Shown one piece after another: positions 1 to 6,136 of a DNA stretch of 7,274 bases; positions within the stretch are counted from its first letter, which is position 1, and each line of letters begins with the position of its first letter. Position numbers and translations under genes: made by a program. Origin of the DNA: Bacillota bacterium (GTDB taxonomy: Bacteria; Bacillota_E; Sulfobacillia; Sulfobacillales; Sulfobacillaceae); contig JAKADW010000096.1 in the NCBI GenBank assembly GCA_021820165.1, forward strand, positions 1-7,274, given 5' to 3'. A model generated the notes under the pieces. That model saw nothing but the letters and a program-made list of their open reading frames with translations. It was not told the origin of the DNA and ran no database searches.

Positions 1-6
1 AACCCC

Positions 7-1056
7 TTGAAGGCACTCTGGCCGGCGAAAACTCCGGATCCGCCGTCGGTAGAACCGGGCCCCCTCTCCGTTGCGCCCCGATCAGATGCGGAGGTGCGCG
101 ACTTGATGCGGCAGACGGCGGCGCTTGACACGCCATTGACATTTCGCGGTCAAGGACGGCGGATCTCTCATCAATCGGGGCGGACCATTGTAGATATGCG
201 GGGTCTTGACCAAATTTTCGACCTGGATCGGGATAACCTTTCAGTGGAGGTAGGGGCCGGGATTGGCGCTGGGGTTCTGGCGCGCCTCTTGGAATCGGAA
301 GGGGTGGATCTTCCGACGATTGAACCCTTCATGGACGAAACGGTGGGGGGCTTGGTGGCGGCCAATGCGACCACCTGGCGGTCGGGACACGGGCATGGCT
401 GGCGTAACTTTCTCTTGGCCGCCCAATGGGTAGATGGACGGGGCCGGGTGTTGCGCTTTGGGCGCAAAACAATGAAAAATGTGGCTGGCTATGACGTGGC
501 TAAGGTGCTGGTCGGATCCTCAGGAACGCTAGGCGCTATCACTCGGATTACGCTAAAGCTTCGACCGCGCGCCTCGCAAGTCGCCTTTATGACGAGTGAG
601 CCCTTGCCCTGGAGGGAGGCCCGTCGGACCGTCGAAGGGCTACTAGTGAGGGCTGAACGCCCCGAAGCATTGTTGCTGGTGAAACCTGGGGGGATGGATC
701 ACTGGGTGATTTGGGGCCTTTTCGAGGGGCGCAGTGCTTCTCGGGGCACCTTATCAACCCGCGGTTTGGCGGTTCAATGGCACGAGGGTATCGAAGCCTG
801 GTTGAATCATGAGCGTGAACGTCTGAATGCGGGGTACCGAGCGATGGCGGCGGAACGCTACATGAGGGGTGTCAGCTGGGCTCTTGATGTTTCCCGGATT
901 GAGACCGACACAACTGTTTATTTCTGCCCGGGTGCTGGATGGTATGAGATGATGGGGTCACGCATTGGCGCGTCACCTAGTGTGGCTGGAGATTGGGCTG
1001 ATGTGACGGCACGAGTGCGGTCCATTTTTGACCCAGCACGGCGTCTCGGTGAGTAG
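7..1056 (+). CDS. glcE: Glycolate oxidase FAD-binding subunit GlcE-like protein
   Basis: This is a flavoprotein of the FAD-binding type 4 (PCMH/VAO) superfamily, most like GlcE, one of three subunits (GlcD, GlcE, GlcF) of membrane-associated glycolate oxidase, which oxidises glycolate to glyoxylate. The FAD domain spans about residues 20-188. It shows PLTFRGQG (43-50), VEVGAGIGAGVLARLL (80-95), GGLVAAN (114-120) and the GlcE hallmark KNVAGYD (157-163) followed by GSSGTLGAIT (170-179). The tail FDPARRLGE matches the usual FDPxGxLNPG-type ending. Its 349 residues agree with E. coli GlcE (about 350). It has one cysteine and no iron-sulfur motif. The assumed TTG start lies six bases from the window edge and the frame is open upstream, so the true start may be outside; the next in-frame ATG (106) would cut into the FAD domain. 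No glcD or glcF is visible. It could instead serve a related 2-hydroxyacid or lactate dehydrogenase. Confidence 0.72.
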   Translation: MKALWPAKTPDPPSVEPGPLSVAPRSDAEVRDLMRQTAALDTPLTFRGQGRRISHQSGRTIVDMRGLDQIFDLDRDNLSVEVGAGIGAGVLARLLESEGVDLPTIEPFMDETVGGLVAANATTWRSGHGHGWRNFLLAAQWVDGRGRVLRFGRKTMKNVAGYDVAKVLVGSSGTLGAITRITLKLRPRASQVAFMTSEPLPWREARRTVEGLLVRAERPEALLLVKPGGMDHWVIWGLFEGRSASRGTLSTRGLAVQWHEGIEAWLNHERERLNAGYRAMAAERYMRGVSWALDVSRIETDTTVYFCPGAGWYEMMGSRIGASPSVAGDWADVTARVRSIFDPARRLGE

Positions 1057-1060
1057 GAGG
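1055..1060 (+). promoter_or_regulatory. Shine-Dalgarno site overlapping the glcE-like stop codon
   Basis: AGGAGG shares its first two bases with the TAG stop (1054-1056) of the upstream gene and ends five bases before the ATG at 1066. Terminating ribosomes would sit on it, so translation of the SDR gene is probably coupled to that of the glcE-like gene. Confidence 0.75.
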
Positions 1061-1065
1061 TAGTC

Positions 1066-1791
1066 ATGGACTTAGAACTCGACGGGAAGACTTTCTTGGT
1101 CATGGGAGCTAGCCGAGGGCTCGGTCGCGCGGTCGCTGACGCGTTGCGGGCGGAAGGCGCGGGGGTCATTGGAACCAGTCGTCAAGAAGGCCAGCAGCGG
1201 ATCCTTGATACCGGCGACTTGGGGTCTTGTCAAGCGCTGGTGGCGTCATTACAGGATGTGCGACTCGATGGTATTTTTGTGAACACCGGGGGTCCGCCTC
1301 CGGGTGATTTCTCGGAGCTGGACAATGAGGCCTGGCAAGCAGCCTTTCAAAAACTGCTTCAGGGGCCCGCTCACGTTGTCCGTGGGCTATTGCCTAATAT
1401 GAGGGACGGTGGCTCTCTTCTCTTTAACACATCGTCCTCGATTCAAACCCCAATTCCTCATTTGTTGCTGTCGAATGTATTTCGCGCCGGAATTCATGCC
1501 TTGGTAAAGACATTGGTGGACGAACTTAGTCCGAGGCAGATTCGCGTAAATGCCATCGTCCCTGGACGCATTGATACCGAGCGAGTACTGGAGTTGGACG
1601 GTCGGGCAGCCGAGCGCCAACACGCATCTATTGAAGCCATACGCCAACGGATGACGGCTCGAATTCCCTTAGGTCGGTACGGCCGGGTGGATGAGTTCGG
1701 GCGGCTGGCAGCGTTTCTGCTGTCGCCCGCGGCGTCGTACGTGAATGGAACAGCTACTTGGGTGGACGGGGGTCAAAATCGCAGTCTCTAA
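1066..1791 (+). CDS. SDR-family oxidoreductase with non-canonical active site
   Basis: A 241-residue short-chain dehydrogenase/reductase-fold protein, of normal length for a classical SDR. The Rossmann nucleotide-binding turn is GASRGLG (14-20), and the C-terminal part shows RVNAIVPGRIDTE (160-172) and VNGTATWVDGG, the classical SDR ending. Two signatures deviate. NNAG is replaced by NTGG (73-76, continuing PPPG), and the catalytic YxxxK is replaced by S136-N-V-F-R140, 13 residues after the serine in NTSSS (121-125). This matches a known beta-ketoacyl-reductase-like SDR subgroup described as lacking a perfect catalytic tetrad, so the divergence is a family trait rather than damage. Substrate and even catalytic activity are unknown. 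Annotations such as 3-oxoacyl-ACP reductase would overreach. It starts nine bases after the glcE-like gene and is followed after 18 bases by the FAH-family gene, so it probably acts in the same pathway. Confidence 0.85.
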   Translation: MDLELDGKTFLVMGASRGLGRAVADALRAEGAGVIGTSRQEGQQRILDTGDLGSCQALVASLQDVRLDGIFVNTGGPPPGDFSELDNEAWQAAFQKLLQGPAHVVRGLLPNMRDGGSLLFNTSSSIQTPIPHLLLSNVFRAGIHALVKTLVDELSPRQIRVNAIVPGRIDTERVLELDGRAAERQHASIEAIRQRMTARIPLGRYGRVDEFGRLAAFLLSPAASYVNGTATWVDGGQNRSL

Positions 1792-1798
1792 AAGGAGG
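1791..1798 (+). promoter_or_regulatory. Strong Shine-Dalgarno site of the FAH-family gene
   Basis: AAAGGAGG, near-perfect complementarity to the 16S rRNA tail, begins on the last base of the SDR stop codon and lies 11 bases before the ATG at 1810. The spacing is slightly long, but the next in-frame ATG (1825) is much too far away, so 1810 is favoured. Confidence 0.7.
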
Positions 1799-1809
1799 CG
1801 AGGTCGCTG

Positions 1810-2667
1810 ATGATTGGATGGGGAATGGCTCGTGAGGGAGCGGGAGCCTCGGCGGTCATACGCGAGAATGACCGTATACTTCGAATCTCAGGTCTCAACG
1901 CCCGTTGGGGAAAGACCTATCCGGAAGGCTTGGCGATGTTGATTCGTCAAGGGATGACGGCTGAAATCGAGCAACGGGCCACCGACGAGGGGCTTTTCTC
2001 AACCGATGGCGAACCACTCGACGCCGTCACGATGGTTCTTCCGATTGCTGAGCCAGAGCGGATTGTCGGAATTGGGCTCAACTTCCGCGACCATGCTCGA
2101 GATTTGCAGACCCCCGTTCCTGAAGCCCCGGCCACCTTTTTAAAGCCGCGCAATACTTGGGCGCTTTCAGGGACGACGGTACGGTTGCCTCGCATCTCAG
2201 AGCGGGTGACAGCCGAGGGGGAAATCGCCCTGATCTTTGGTCGTGATGCAAGAAACGTGACCGCTGACAGCGCGTCCTCAGTGATTTGGGGGGCGGTGAT
2301 GGTATTGGACCTCACCGCCGAGGACATTCTGCAGAAAAACCCGCGCTTTTTGACCCGCGCCAAGGGATATGATCGCTTCATGGTGGTATCGCCTTGGTGC
2401 GTACGCTTCGATCCGGGGGGGTTTGACCTGGTTCGTCGCCTCGTCACCCGATCGAGTGACGGCGGGCGGCGAGTGGGCGGAACCGACGGTATGATTTATT
2501 CCTGGGGCACGTTAGTCGAGGTGATTACCGAGGAAGTTTCCATAGGCGCGACGGCCGTTTTAAGTACTGGGACACCGGGAGCGGTTGTTGTCCATCATGG
2601 CACGGAGGTATATGCGGAAGCGGAGGGGCTGTTCCCGGTGAGCTTCCGCGCCGAAAGGAGCAATTGA
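1810..2667 (+). CDS. Fumarylacetoacetate hydrolase (FAH) family protein
   Basis: A 285-residue member of the FAH superfamily: metal-dependent hydrolases, decarboxylases and isomerases acting on 2-keto or acylpyruvate-type acids. About 80 N-terminal residues precede the catalytic domain. GLNFRDH (89-95) carries the lid histidine H95. The divalent-metal ligands are E136 and E138 in the AEGE motif and D167 in VLDLTAED. RAKGYD (183-188) supplies the active-site lysine region, and STGTP (252-256) is the conserved substrate loop. Spacing H95-E136 (41) and E136-D167 (31) equals that in human FAHD1. The acidic partner of the catalytic histidine is D98 where the family usually has Glu, and the segment after TGTP lacks the common GVG, so the tail is divergent. 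The exact reaction cannot be assigned; cleavage of a 2,4-diketo acid or decarboxylation of an oxaloacetate-like acid are possibilities. It sits one base before the AIF-like gene. Confidence 0.88.
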   Translation: MIGWGMAREGAGASAVIRENDRILRISGLNARWGKTYPEGLAMLIRQGMTAEIEQRATDEGLFSTDGEPLDAVTMVLPIAEPERIVGIGLNFRDHARDLQTPVPEAPATFLKPRNTWALSGTTVRLPRISERVTAEGEIALIFGRDARNVTADSASSVIWGAVMVLDLTAEDILQKNPRFLTRAKGYDRFMVVSPWCVRFDPGGFDLVRRLVTRSSDGGRRVGGTDGMIYSWGTLVEVITEEVSIGATAVLSTGTPGAVVVHHGTEVYAEAEGLFPVSFRAERSN

Positions 2668-2668
2668 C

Positions 2669-3847
2669 ATGGAGCGATATGCCTACGTTATTGTCGGGGG
2701 CGGTATGGCGGCTGATGCAGCGATTTCTGGTATTCGGCGACGGGACAAGAGCGGACCTGTCATGGTGATTTCCGACGAGCCATTTCCCCCCTATCAGCGT
2801 CCTCCGCTATCGAAAAAGTTGTGGCTGGACATGCGATTGGAAGAGGTGTGGTTACCTTCTTGGCGGCGACAGCCAGAGGTTTCATTGATGTTGGGCGACG
2901 CCGTGAAGGCTATTGATGCCGTGAACCGGACGGTGACAACGGCGAGTGGGCAAATGGTGGGTTACGATCAGTTGCTTATCGCCACCGGGGGGAAGCCGCG
3001 CACGCTTTCCGGGCGTTTCGAGCGCGTATTCTATCCGGGACATATGGGGGAGCACATTCGTCTATGGCAGCGGCTTCGCGAGCCAAGCCGGGTGTTAGTG
3101 GTGGGCGGGGGATTTATCGGCTCCGAGATGACGGCGGTGCTTTCCAGCCAGGGGCACCAGGTTACCTGGATTACGCTGGAGTCTCGGCCCTTCGACGGAT
3201 TTTTTCCTCGCCGACTGAGGGAACGGGTATTGGAAGAATACCGGTCTCACGGGGTTTCTATTCACGGCGGGCAAGAGGTGACAGGGTTTGAAGAGACGGG
3301 GGACGAGATCGTGGCGGTAACGGCTCGCGGTCAGCGATTTTCGGCCAACGTCGCCGTTTTGGGCCTTGGCTTTGTGGCCAACGACGACCTCGCCCGGCCG
3401 CTCGGATTGACCAATGACCAGGGGGTGGTGGTCGATCGCAATCTAGCGACGCGCGATCCTCACATTTGGGCGGCCGGCGACGTGGCGGTGTTGGGACCCG
3501 ATGGCCGGCGCATGATGCACGAAGACCATGCCGTGACCCAAGGACGGATGGCGGGCGAGAATATGGCCGGGGCGAAAAAAGCCTACCAGCATCTGCCGTT
3601 TTACTATTCCGATCTCTATCAGTTTGGCTATGAAGCGATAGGGGAATGTTCGACGGCGTACGAAATGGTGGAGGATTGGGTGGCGCCGGGCGAAGAGGGG
3701 GTTGTGTATTATCTGAAGGACGGATTCGTGGTAGGGGTCCTCAACTGGAACGTGTGGGACGGAGTCGATCAAGCGCGTGAACTGATTGTCAGCGGGACAA
3801 AATGGGAACGGGAGGCACTAATCGGGCGGATTCGCAACGCCGATTAA
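2669..3847 (+). CDS. AIF-like FAD/NAD(H)-dependent oxidoreductase
   Basis: A 392-residue two-dinucleotide-domain flavoprotein of the pyridine nucleotide-disulfide oxidoreductase superfamily. GGGMA (10-14) binds FAD, PPYQRPPLSKKLW (40-52) is an AIF/ferredoxin-reductase signature, and GGGFIG (146-151) is the NAD-binding turn. E171 after the second strand of that domain suggests NADH over NADPH. WAAGDVA (267-273) is the second FAD motif. HEDHAVTQGRMAGENM (284-299) and the C-terminal block from V345 to I373 (YYLKDG, then VVGVLNWNVW) resemble human AIFM1 and its AIF C-terminal domain more than rubredoxin reductases. C327 is the only cysteine, so there is no redox disulfide. No signal peptide or membrane segment is evident, so it is probably cytoplasmic. 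The ATG is one base after the FAH stop, with AAAGGAG (2654-2660) eight bases upstream. It likely transfers electrons between NADH and an unidentified acceptor or donor. Confidence 0.88.
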   Translation: MERYAYVIVGGGMAADAAISGIRRRDKSGPVMVISDEPFPPYQRPPLSKKLWLDMRLEEVWLPSWRRQPEVSLMLGDAVKAIDAVNRTVTTASGQMVGYDQLLIATGGKPRTLSGRFERVFYPGHMGEHIRLWQRLREPSRVLVVGGGFIGSEMTAVLSSQGHQVTWITLESRPFDGFFPRRLRERVLEEYRSHGVSIHGGQEVTGFEETGDEIVAVTARGQRFSANVAVLGLGFVANDDLARPLGLTNDQGVVVDRNLATRDPHIWAAGDVAVLGPDGRRMMHEDHAVTQGRMAGENMAGAKKAYQHLPFYYSDLYQFGYEAIGECSTAYEMVEDWVAPGEEGVVYYLKDGFVVGVLNWNVWDGVDQARELIVSGTKWEREALIGRIRNAD

Positions 3848-3860
3848 GGGAAAAGTTTGT

Positions 3861-3877
3861 TCTGCGAGCAGATTTTT
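3861..3877 (+). terminator. Possible weak terminator after the four-gene operon
   Basis: TCTG-CGAG-CAGA forms a four-base stem with a four-base loop (nominally TCTGC/GCAGA) and is followed directly by five T, 13 bases after the AIF-like stop codon. The stem is short, so termination would be partial at best and some read-through into ald is possible. Confidence 0.3.
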
Positions 3878-3902
3878 GTCACTTAATGCGCTATCGTTAG
3901 AT
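3876..3902 (+). promoter_or_regulatory. Tentative ald promoter region
   Basis: The 97-base gap between the AIF-like gene and ald is the only long gap before ald, so its promoter should lie here. The best -35-like hexamer is TTGTCA (3876-3881), but the only -10-like partner, TTAGAT (3897-3902), is poor and the spacer is only 15 bases. A perfect TTGACA at 3921-3926 is too close to the start codon to serve ald from this strand. A small inverted repeat, CCCG-AGAC-CGGG (3906-3917), lies between. The placement is weak. Confidence 0.2.
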
Positions 3903-3927
3903 CGACCCGAGACCGGGAACTTGACAT

Positions 3928-3934
3928 GAGAGGA
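3928..3934 (+). promoter_or_regulatory. Shine-Dalgarno site of ald
   Basis: GAGAGGA ends 7 bases before the ATG at 3942 and 10 before the ATG at 3945. Spacing permits either start and argues against the TTG at 3939, which would be only four bases away. Confidence 0.55.
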
Positions 3935-3944
3935 CAGATTGATG

Positions 3945-5063
3945 ATGGTTATCGGTGTTCCCAAAGAGATTAAGACCGACGAGAACCGGGTGGCGTTGAC
4001 TCCCGCAGGTGCTCTGTCGCTTACCAAGGACGGCCACAAAGTGTTGGTAGAAAGTGGTGCCGGGCTTGGTAGCGGATTTTCCGACGAGCAATATCAGGCA
4101 GCCGGAGCCACCCTAATCCCTAATGCCGCGGACGTGTGGGGTCAGGCGGAGATGGTGATGAAGGTTAAAGAGCCCTTGGTGGAAGAGTACCGGTATTTTC
4201 GTGCGGATTTACTTCTCTTTACATACTTGCATTTGGCACCAGAGCGCGAATTGACGGAGGCCTTGCTGGAATCCGGCATTACCGCCGTCGCCTACGAGAC
4301 CGTTCAAAAGCCTGACCGTTCGTTGCCGCTGTTGACGCCCATGAGCGAAGTCGCCGGGCGTATGGCCACCCAGATTGGCGCACAGTTTCTTGAGAAGGCC
4401 TACGGGGGTCGAGGCGTCTTATTGGGCGGTGTGCCCGGTGTGCTACCAGGCAAGGTGGTGGTTGTCGGCGGAGGAATTGTCGGGACCAACGCAGCTCGTA
4501 TCGCGCTGGGATTGGGGGCCGAAGTGACCATTGTCGATATTAATGCCGACCGACTACGGCAGCTGGACGATCTTTTCCAAGGGCGCATCCGTACGCTTAT
4601 GTCCAACGAGTATAATATCGCTGAAGCCGTGCGTACCGCGGATTTGCTGGTGGGCGCGGTGTTGATTCCGGGAGCGCGAGCGCCGCATCTGGTCAGCGAG
4701 GAGATGGTGCGCACCATGCCGGCCGGTTCGGTCATCGTGGACGTGGCGATTGACCAAGGGGGATCGATTGCGACCATCGACCGGGTGACCACGCACTCGC
4801 ATCCCACCTATGTGAAGCATGGCGTTATCCATTACGCGGTGGCCAACATGCCAGGCGCGGTGGCCCGCACATCCACCTTGGCGTTGACCAATGTCACCCT
4901 ACCCTACGCTCGGTTACTGGCTGCCCATGGCGCGGAAGAGGCCCTTCGGCGAGACCCTGCGTTGGCTCGCGGTCTCAACATCCATAAAGGGCGCATAACC
5001 TTCCAGGCCGTGGCCGAAGCCCATAACTTACCCTTCACTTCCGTGGACGCAATTCTAGCGTAA
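3945..5063 (+). CDS. ald: Alanine dehydrogenase
   Basis: NAD-dependent L-alanine dehydrogenase, interconverting L-alanine and pyruvate plus ammonia; a soluble, normally hexameric enzyme used for alanine catabolism or ammonia assimilation. From this start it is 372 residues (family about 370-378) and begins [10 protein letters not shown] like Bacillus Ald. In this numbering the substrate and catalytic residues fall at the positions known from the Mycobacterium tuberculosis enzyme: R15, K75 (MKVKEP), H96 (TYLHLA) and D270 (AIDQGG). The NAD fold has GGGIVG at 175-180 and D198 (VDIN), which contacts the NAD ribose and explains NAD preference. [11 protein letters not shown] and [10 protein letters not shown] are further family signatures. 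The adjacent ATG at 3942 or the TTG at 3939 would add only one or two residues; 3945 is chosen by family alignment. The gene is flanked by a likely promoter gap and a strong terminator, so it appears monocistronic. Confidence 0.97.
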   Translation: MVIGVPKEIKTDENRVALTPAGALSLTKDGHKVLVESGAGLGSGFSDEQYQAAGATLIPNAADVWGQAEMVMKVKEPLVEEYRYFRADLLLFTYLHLAPERELTEALLESGITAVAYETVQKPDRSLPLLTPMSEVAGRMATQIGAQFLEKAYGGRGVLLGGVPGVLPGKVVVVGGGIVGTNAARIALGLGAEVTIVDINADRLRQLDDLFQGRIRTLMSNEYNIAEAVRTADLLVGAVLIPGARAPHLVSEEMVRTMPAGSVIVDVAIDQGGSIATIDRVTTHSHPTYVKHGVIHYAVANMPGAVARTSTLALTNVTLPYARLLAAHGAEEALRRDPALARGLNIHKGRITFQAVAEAHNLPFTSVDAILA

Positions 5064-5072
5064 AAGGAAGAA

Positions 5073-5103
5073 AGCCCCCTCATGGTGCGAGGGGGCTCTT
5101 TTT
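5073..5103 (+). terminator. Strong intrinsic terminator after ald
   Basis: A perfect nine-base stem, AGCCCCCTC (5073-5081) pairing with GAGGGGGCT (5089-5097), encloses a seven-base loop and is followed by C and five T. It begins ten bases after the ald stop and cleanly separates ald from xerD. The stem also has an A-rich 5' flank, but the T-tract on the other side is far shorter, so it should act mainly in the + direction. Confidence 0.93.
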
Positions 5104-5169
5104 GTCTTTAGATGTCAGTAAGCCAATGGCCACCCTGTCCCAGTGCATGGCCGTGAATTGATGAAGATG

Positions 5170-5179
5170 CCACGCGTGG
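5170..5179. repeat. 10-base perfect palindrome in the xerD leader
   Basis: CCACGCGTGG is a perfect dyad located 52 bases before the xerD start. It could be an operator half-site pair, but there is no second copy or known consensus to support this. The leader (5104-5231) must contain the xerD-deoB promoter, yet no convincing -35/-10 pair is visible. Confidence 0.25.
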
Positions 5180-5207
5180 GAGAGGAACTCGAAGCTTCTA
5201 TGGCGAA

Positions 5208-5223
5208 CTCTTCGGCGAAGGGG
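5208..5223 (+). promoter_or_regulatory. xerD Shine-Dalgarno site within a small hairpin
   Basis: GAAGGGG (5217-5223) lies eight bases before the ATG at 5232 and supports that start over the upstream GTG at 5223, which overlaps the site itself. CTCTTC (5208-5213) can pair with GAAGGG (5217-5222), including one wobble pair, around a GGC loop, so the site could be partly hidden in the mRNA. Confidence 0.5.
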
Positions 5224-5231
5224 TGCGACCC

Positions 5232-6107
5232 ATGGAAGGCTGGATTGAAGACTTTTTGTATTATCTCCAGTACGAGCGGCGTCTCTCAGAGAACACCTTA
5301 AGTGCCTATCGGCGGGATTTGGCAGATTATATGCGTTTTGCCAAGAACCGCCCTTTGGACCGGAAGCGGGAAGTCGTGGTCGCCTACTTGGAGTCCTTAA
5401 AGCGGGCCGGGCGATCGTCGGCCACGCGGGCCCGACGTCTTTCAGCCCTCAAGAGTTTTTACGCGTATTTAGAACGTGAAGAAATCCTGACCGACAATCC
5501 CACCGAATATTTGGACACGCCCAAGGGCGACCGGAGGCTTCCCAGCGTTCTGAGCCCCGACGAGGTGGTTCGGCTCATTGAGTCCCCCAATGTCGGGACC
5601 CCCTTGGGGGTGCGTGATCGGGCGATGTTCGAAGTGATGTACGCTGCTGGACTTCGAGTGAGCGAACTCTGCCGCTTAACGATCAACGATTGGTGGGAGG
5701 ATCCCCCACGCGTACGATGCCTTGGGAAGGGGTCCAAGGAGCGCTATGTGCCCCTGGGGCGTCTGGCGATTAGCTGGTTGCACCGGTATTTGGACGAGGC
5801 GCGACCACGAATCGAGACCCCACGGTCGGGCGACGTCTTATTTTTAAATCAGCGGGGAAACCCGCTATCGCGTCAAGGTTTCTGGAAGCTCATTAAGGAC
5901 TACGGGCAAGTGGCCGGAATTCAAACCCATCTCACGCCGCATACGCTACGCCACTCGTTTGCGACGCACCTGTTGGAAAATGGGGCCGATCTTCGGGCGG
6001 TGCAAGAGATGCTTGGGCACCAGGATATTTCCACGACGCAAATTTATACCCATGTGAGTCGCGCTAGACTCCGTCCAGTTTACGACCAGGCTCATCCCAG
6101 GGCATAA
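5232..6107 (+). CDS. xerD: Site-specific tyrosine recombinase XerD
   Basis: Tyrosine recombinase that, with XerC (or CodV in Bacillus), acts at dif to resolve chromosome dimers before cell division. From the ATG it is 291 residues, close to the usual 295-300, and begins MEGWIEDFL as XerD proteins typically do. The N-terminal SAM-like core-binding domain (1-95) includes LSENTLSAYRRDL. The catalytic domain contains all six active-site residues: R142 (GLRVSEL), K166 (LGKGSKER), H237 and R240 (TPHTLRH), H263 (LGHQDI) and the nucleophile Y272 (TQIYTH). The ending VYDQAHPRA is characteristic of XerD and distinguishes it from phage integrases and from most XerC. The gene ends in tandem stop codons, TAATAA, and is followed after 29 bases by deoB, the order found in Bacillus (xerD/ripX then drm). 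A chromosomal housekeeping role is therefore much more likely than an integron or phage role. Confidence 0.96.
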   Translation: MEGWIEDFLYYLQYERRLSENTLSAYRRDLADYMRFAKNRPLDRKREVVVAYLESLKRAGRSSATRARRLSALKSFYAYLEREEILTDNPTEYLDTPKGDRRLPSVLSPDEVVRLIESPNVGTPLGVRDRAMFEVMYAAGLRVSELCRLTINDWWEDPPRVRCLGKGSKERYVPLGRLAISWLHRYLDEARPRIETPRSGDVLFLNQRGNPLSRQGFWKLIKDYGQVAGIQTHLTPHTLRHSFATHLLENGADLRAVQEMLGHQDISTTQIYTHVSRARLRPVYDQAHPRA

Positions 6108-6136
6108 TAAGCCGGAACGGGGATGGGAGGGGTTTT

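Noticed and set aside
1947..2447. 166-codon open frame on the - strand
   Set aside because: It lies antisense to the FAH-family gene and its product is Arg/Ser-rich low-complexity sequence typical of the shadow of a GC-rich gene.
3921..3926. Perfect TTGACA, considered as the ald -35 box
   Set aside because: A -10 box 16-18 bases downstream would fall on or after the start codon, and no TATAAT-like sequence is there.
4400..4807. 135-codon open frame on the - strand
   Set aside because: It is antisense to the NAD-binding domain of ald, with a proline/threonine-rich product and no family resemblance.
5223..5231. GTG at 5223 as the xerD start
   Set aside because: It overlaps the Shine-Dalgarno sequence, whereas ATG 5232 is well spaced and aligns with typical XerD N-termini.
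5161..5298. Possible small leader peptide starting at ATG 5161 and overlapping the xerD start
   Set aside because: About 45 codons with no recognisable motif and no clear ribosome-binding site, ending out of frame inside xerD. An internal ATG at 5200 has AGAGGA upstream, but the spacing is too long to be persuasive.
5232..6107. Tyrosine recombinase considered as a phage or island integrase, implying a nearby attachment site
   Set aside because: Length, N-terminus, HPRA ending and the deoB neighbour identify housekeeping XerD; no tRNA, direct repeats or cargo genes are nearby.
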